Below are positions 7,924 to 10,000 of a stretch of DNA of 10,000 nucleotides, in pieces; positions within the stretch are counted from its first letter, which is position 1; the number at the start of each line of letters is the position of its first letter. The notes under the pieces were generated by a model, which did not search any database, was not told where the DNA came from, and was given only the letters and a program-made list of their open reading frames with translations. The DNA comes from Salpingoeca rosetta (Eukaryota; Opisthokonta; Choanoflagellata; Craspedida; Salpingoecidae). The position numbers were made by a program, and so were the translations under genes. The stretch spans positions 2,145,403 through 2,155,402 of the forward strand of contig NW_004754929.1 in the NCBI RefSeq assembly GCF_000188695.1, read 5' to 3'.

Positions 7924-9763
7924 ATGCAACGGTACTGGCAAGCCAAGACCCTGCTCAGCCAGCAGCAGCGGCAACAGCAACAACAACAACAGCAACAACA
8001 ACAGCACCAGCAAGAGGAAGGCGGCGACGATGCGCGCGGGGAGGCACCGCCAAAGGATGAGGATGTGTTTGTGAGCGCTGAGGTGGCAGCCATGTCACTG
8101 GAAACCAGCTCGCCCACAACATCAACAACAACACCACCAACAACAACAACACCACCAACAACAACGACGAAACACACCAGTGATGATGGTGATGATGACC
8201 GCGAGCCCGCGTCGAGTGCAAAAGCGGCCGTCAACGAGAAGCCAGGCAAGTCACTGGCCCCGCCTCCGCCGGCGCCCACGAGCACCCAGCGCGGTCGGGA
8301 CCAAGATGCGTCGCAGGACGATGCTGCGCCTCGGCATGTGCGGATGAACAGCATTGTCATGAAGGTGACGGCCATTAAGCGGTTCCAGAAGCTGCGCGCT
8401 GCGCTGCAGCAGCAAGTGGAAGACCAGGCCAACGCCGCAGATACAGAGGACACAACTGCGCAAGAGGAGTTTCAGCGCAGGGCTCGCCAGAGCCTGCACG
8501 ACTTGGAGCAGCTGCTCAAGGCGTTCACCACAGTTGTTGGCCCGGATGCCGGCTCCCGCCTGAGGCTGCCCAGCGATGGCAACGAGTCCGACTCGAGCGT
8601 CACTGCTTCCGAAGATGGCACCCCGCTGACCAGTGGCGCTCCAGACTCGTCTGGCTCACTTCTTCGTATCCACTCAAATGTGCAGGAGAAGCAGTCGGAC
8701 CTTGAACAGGCCCAGCTTGTCTGGGATCACGAGCCCAAGAACATCCTCATCATCAAAAAGCCGGTGTGTGCGTAACTGTTTGTGTGCGTGTGTGCGTAGC
8801 TGTTTGTGTGCGTGTGTGTGTGTGTGTGTGCGTGTGCAACTCTGTGTGCAACTCTGTGTGCAACTCTGTATGTGTGTGTGTATATGAAAGCAGATGTACA
8901 CACAGCGCACGCACGTACACTGTGCTCGCAATCACTCGCCTCCCCCCCCCCCATGTATACACTCACGAACACGTACACGCTCACATACACACGCACGTAC
9001 ACATATCACGCGTCGCCTTTTTGCTCTGCCCCTGACAGGGTGATCGCTTTGTCACAGAGTGGTTTATGAAAGTAGCGCGCTTCCTGATAAAGGACCACCC
9101 GGATGTGAAGGTGTTCTTCCAGCCGCAGATGTTCAAGGATGAGCTGGACATTCTTCGCGAGGACCTCAACTACGCCAGTCTCTTCAAGCAGCTGCACACA
9201 TGGAGCCTTGCCGACGCTGACAAGGGCGTGGACCGCATGAACTTTGACCTCGTCATCACGCTCGGCGGCGACGGGACGCTGCTGCACGTCACCCACACCT
9301 TCCAGAAGCGCGTGCCGCCCGTGCTGTGCTTTGCGCTCGGCTCCCTGGGCTTCCTCACGCAGTTTGACGTCGAGGACTATCGCGACACCATCCCCAAGGT
9401 GCTGCGCGGCGGGCTGCAGGTCACGCTTCGGCTCCGCCTTCACTGCAACGTCATTGAACCGCCGCTGCCGCCGTCCGAACGAAAGCGTTTCGAGCGCTCC
9501 TCGTCTGACGCCAACTTTGTCGAGGCCAACCCCATCCCGGAGTACGAGATCCTGAACGAGGTTGTGATTGACCGTGGCCCGTCACCCTACCTCACCAACT
9601 TGGATGTCTACGTTGGCGGCTCGCTCGTCACTTGCGTTCAGGGCGATGGTCTCATTATCGCCACTCCAACAGGCAGCACCGCATACTCGGTTGGTGTCTG
9701 CGTGTGGGTATCTGTGGGTGTGCATACGTGATTTGTGTGCGTGTGTTTGTGTGCGCGCGCATG

Positions 9764-9801
<38 letters not shown>

Positions 9802-9803
9802 TG

Positions 9804-9844
<41 letters not shown>

Positions 9845-10000
9845 GAAAGGACATGTATGTGGGGGGTGCAACTGCTTGTTGTGATCACCATTTCTCACGC
9901 TTGCAGTACCATCTGACTTGTCTGTGATGGCAGCTTGCTGCTGGTGGCAGCATGGTGCACCCGTCGGTGCCGTGTGTTCTCCTCACACCCGTCTGCCCGC
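7924..10000 (+). CDS. NADK: NAD kinase (three exons visible; C-terminus outside window)
   Basis: It phosphorylates NAD to NADP using ATP; the type is that of cytosolic eukaryotic NAD kinases, and no targeting peptide is obvious. Exons are 7924-8763, 9039-9689 and 9934 to beyond the window, all joined in phase 0, giving 519 visible residues. The conserved core starts near residue 272 (KNILIIKKP, then GDRFVTEWF across the first junction). It shows the ATP/NAD-binding GGDGT at 356-360 with the catalytic Asp at 358, LGSLGFLTQF at 380-389, the NE motif in LNEVVIDRG at 452-460, QGDG at 481-484 and TPTGSTAYS at 489-497. The last exon continues with LAAGGSMVHPSVP. The first ~270 residues are a low-complexity extension: Gln 13-15 and 17-27, a Thr/Pro stretch near 63-80 and an Asp/Ser-rich linker. 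The ATG at 7924 has A at -3 and is the first in an open frame. A later start, at MNSIVMKV for example, cannot be excluded. Confidence 0.97.
7960..8014 (+). repeat. CAG/CAA tract encoding poly-Gln in NAD kinase
   Basis: Encodes three Gln, one Arg, eleven Gln, one His and two Gln (residues 13-30) with mixed CAA and CAG codons. It lies in the extension outside the catalytic core. Confidence 0.9.
8766..8867 (+). repeat. Tandem 24-mers and 12-mers after the NAD kinase intron 1 donor
   Basis: Two adjacent 24-base copies (8766-8789 and 8790-8813) differ at one base. After a short GT run, three perfect copies of the 12-mer GTGTGCAACTCT occupy 8832-8867. The array begins two bases inside the intron. 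Confidence 0.92.
8893..9009 (+). repeat. CA/ACGT-rich tract and poly-C in the acceptor half of NAD kinase intron 1
   Basis: Degenerate CA repeats surround a run of C at about 8942-8952. They are followed by a short pyrimidine-rich stretch and the acceptor CAG at 9036-9038. Confidence 0.8.
9704..9845 (+). repeat. GT microsatellite followed by (TCTG)10 in NAD kinase intron 2
   Basis: Imperfect GT from about 9704, purer GT from 9767 to 9800, then ten TCTG units at 9806-9845. All lie in the donor half of the intron, starting about 15 bases after the donor at 9690. Confidence 0.92.

Noticed and set aside
9901..9906. TTGCAG as the acceptor for the last NAD kinase exon
   Set aside because: The frame after it hits TGA within seven codons. 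The CAG at 9931-9933 restores the family sequence LAAGGSMVHPSVP in phase.

Overview
This is nuclear DNA from an intron-rich eukaryote, most likely a unicellular protist. Coding exons favour G or C at third codon positions. Introns are spliceosomal (GT-AG) with complete lengths of about 163-683 bases. Nearly every intron is loaded with (GT)n/(CA)n microsatellites. The coding parts also carry low-complexity tracts (poly-Gln, poly-Asp, Thr/Pro). The density and style recall choanoflagellate-type holozoan genomes such as Salpingoeca, but that is a guess from texture, not a proven assignment. Nothing bacterial, viral, CRISPR-like or transposon-like is visible, and I found no tRNA or rRNA gene.

Layout. 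(1) Bases 1-3038, minus strand: a PLRG1/PRP46-type WD40 splicing factor. Eight coding exons are visible, all joined in compatible phases. The C-terminal part of the propeller lies left of the window. (2) Bases 3039-3344: a short spacer between two minus-strand genes, mostly CA/CT/CACT repeats. (3) Bases 3345-7471, minus strand: a four-exon gene for a predicted 1,114-residue protein that I cannot assign to a family. Its first ~180 residues look folded, with a helix-turn-helix-like stretch followed by a Cys/Trp-containing segment. About 930 low-complexity residues follow, including 14 consecutive Gln and long Asp runs. (4) Bases 7472-7923: a 452-base divergent promoter region. (5) Bases 7924-10000, plus strand: an NAD kinase with a long poorly conserved N-terminal extension. 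Three exons are visible and the gene runs off the right edge.

The genes do not form a pathway: one is a spliceosomal (NineTeen-associated) factor, one makes NADP from NAD, and one is unknown. The main unexplained structure is in the introns. Several carry a GT-rich tract near one end and a CA-rich tract near the other, which could pair across the intron. One intron ends in 38 uninterrupted CA units running straight into the 3' splice site. The unknown gene is the best candidate for something undescribed.
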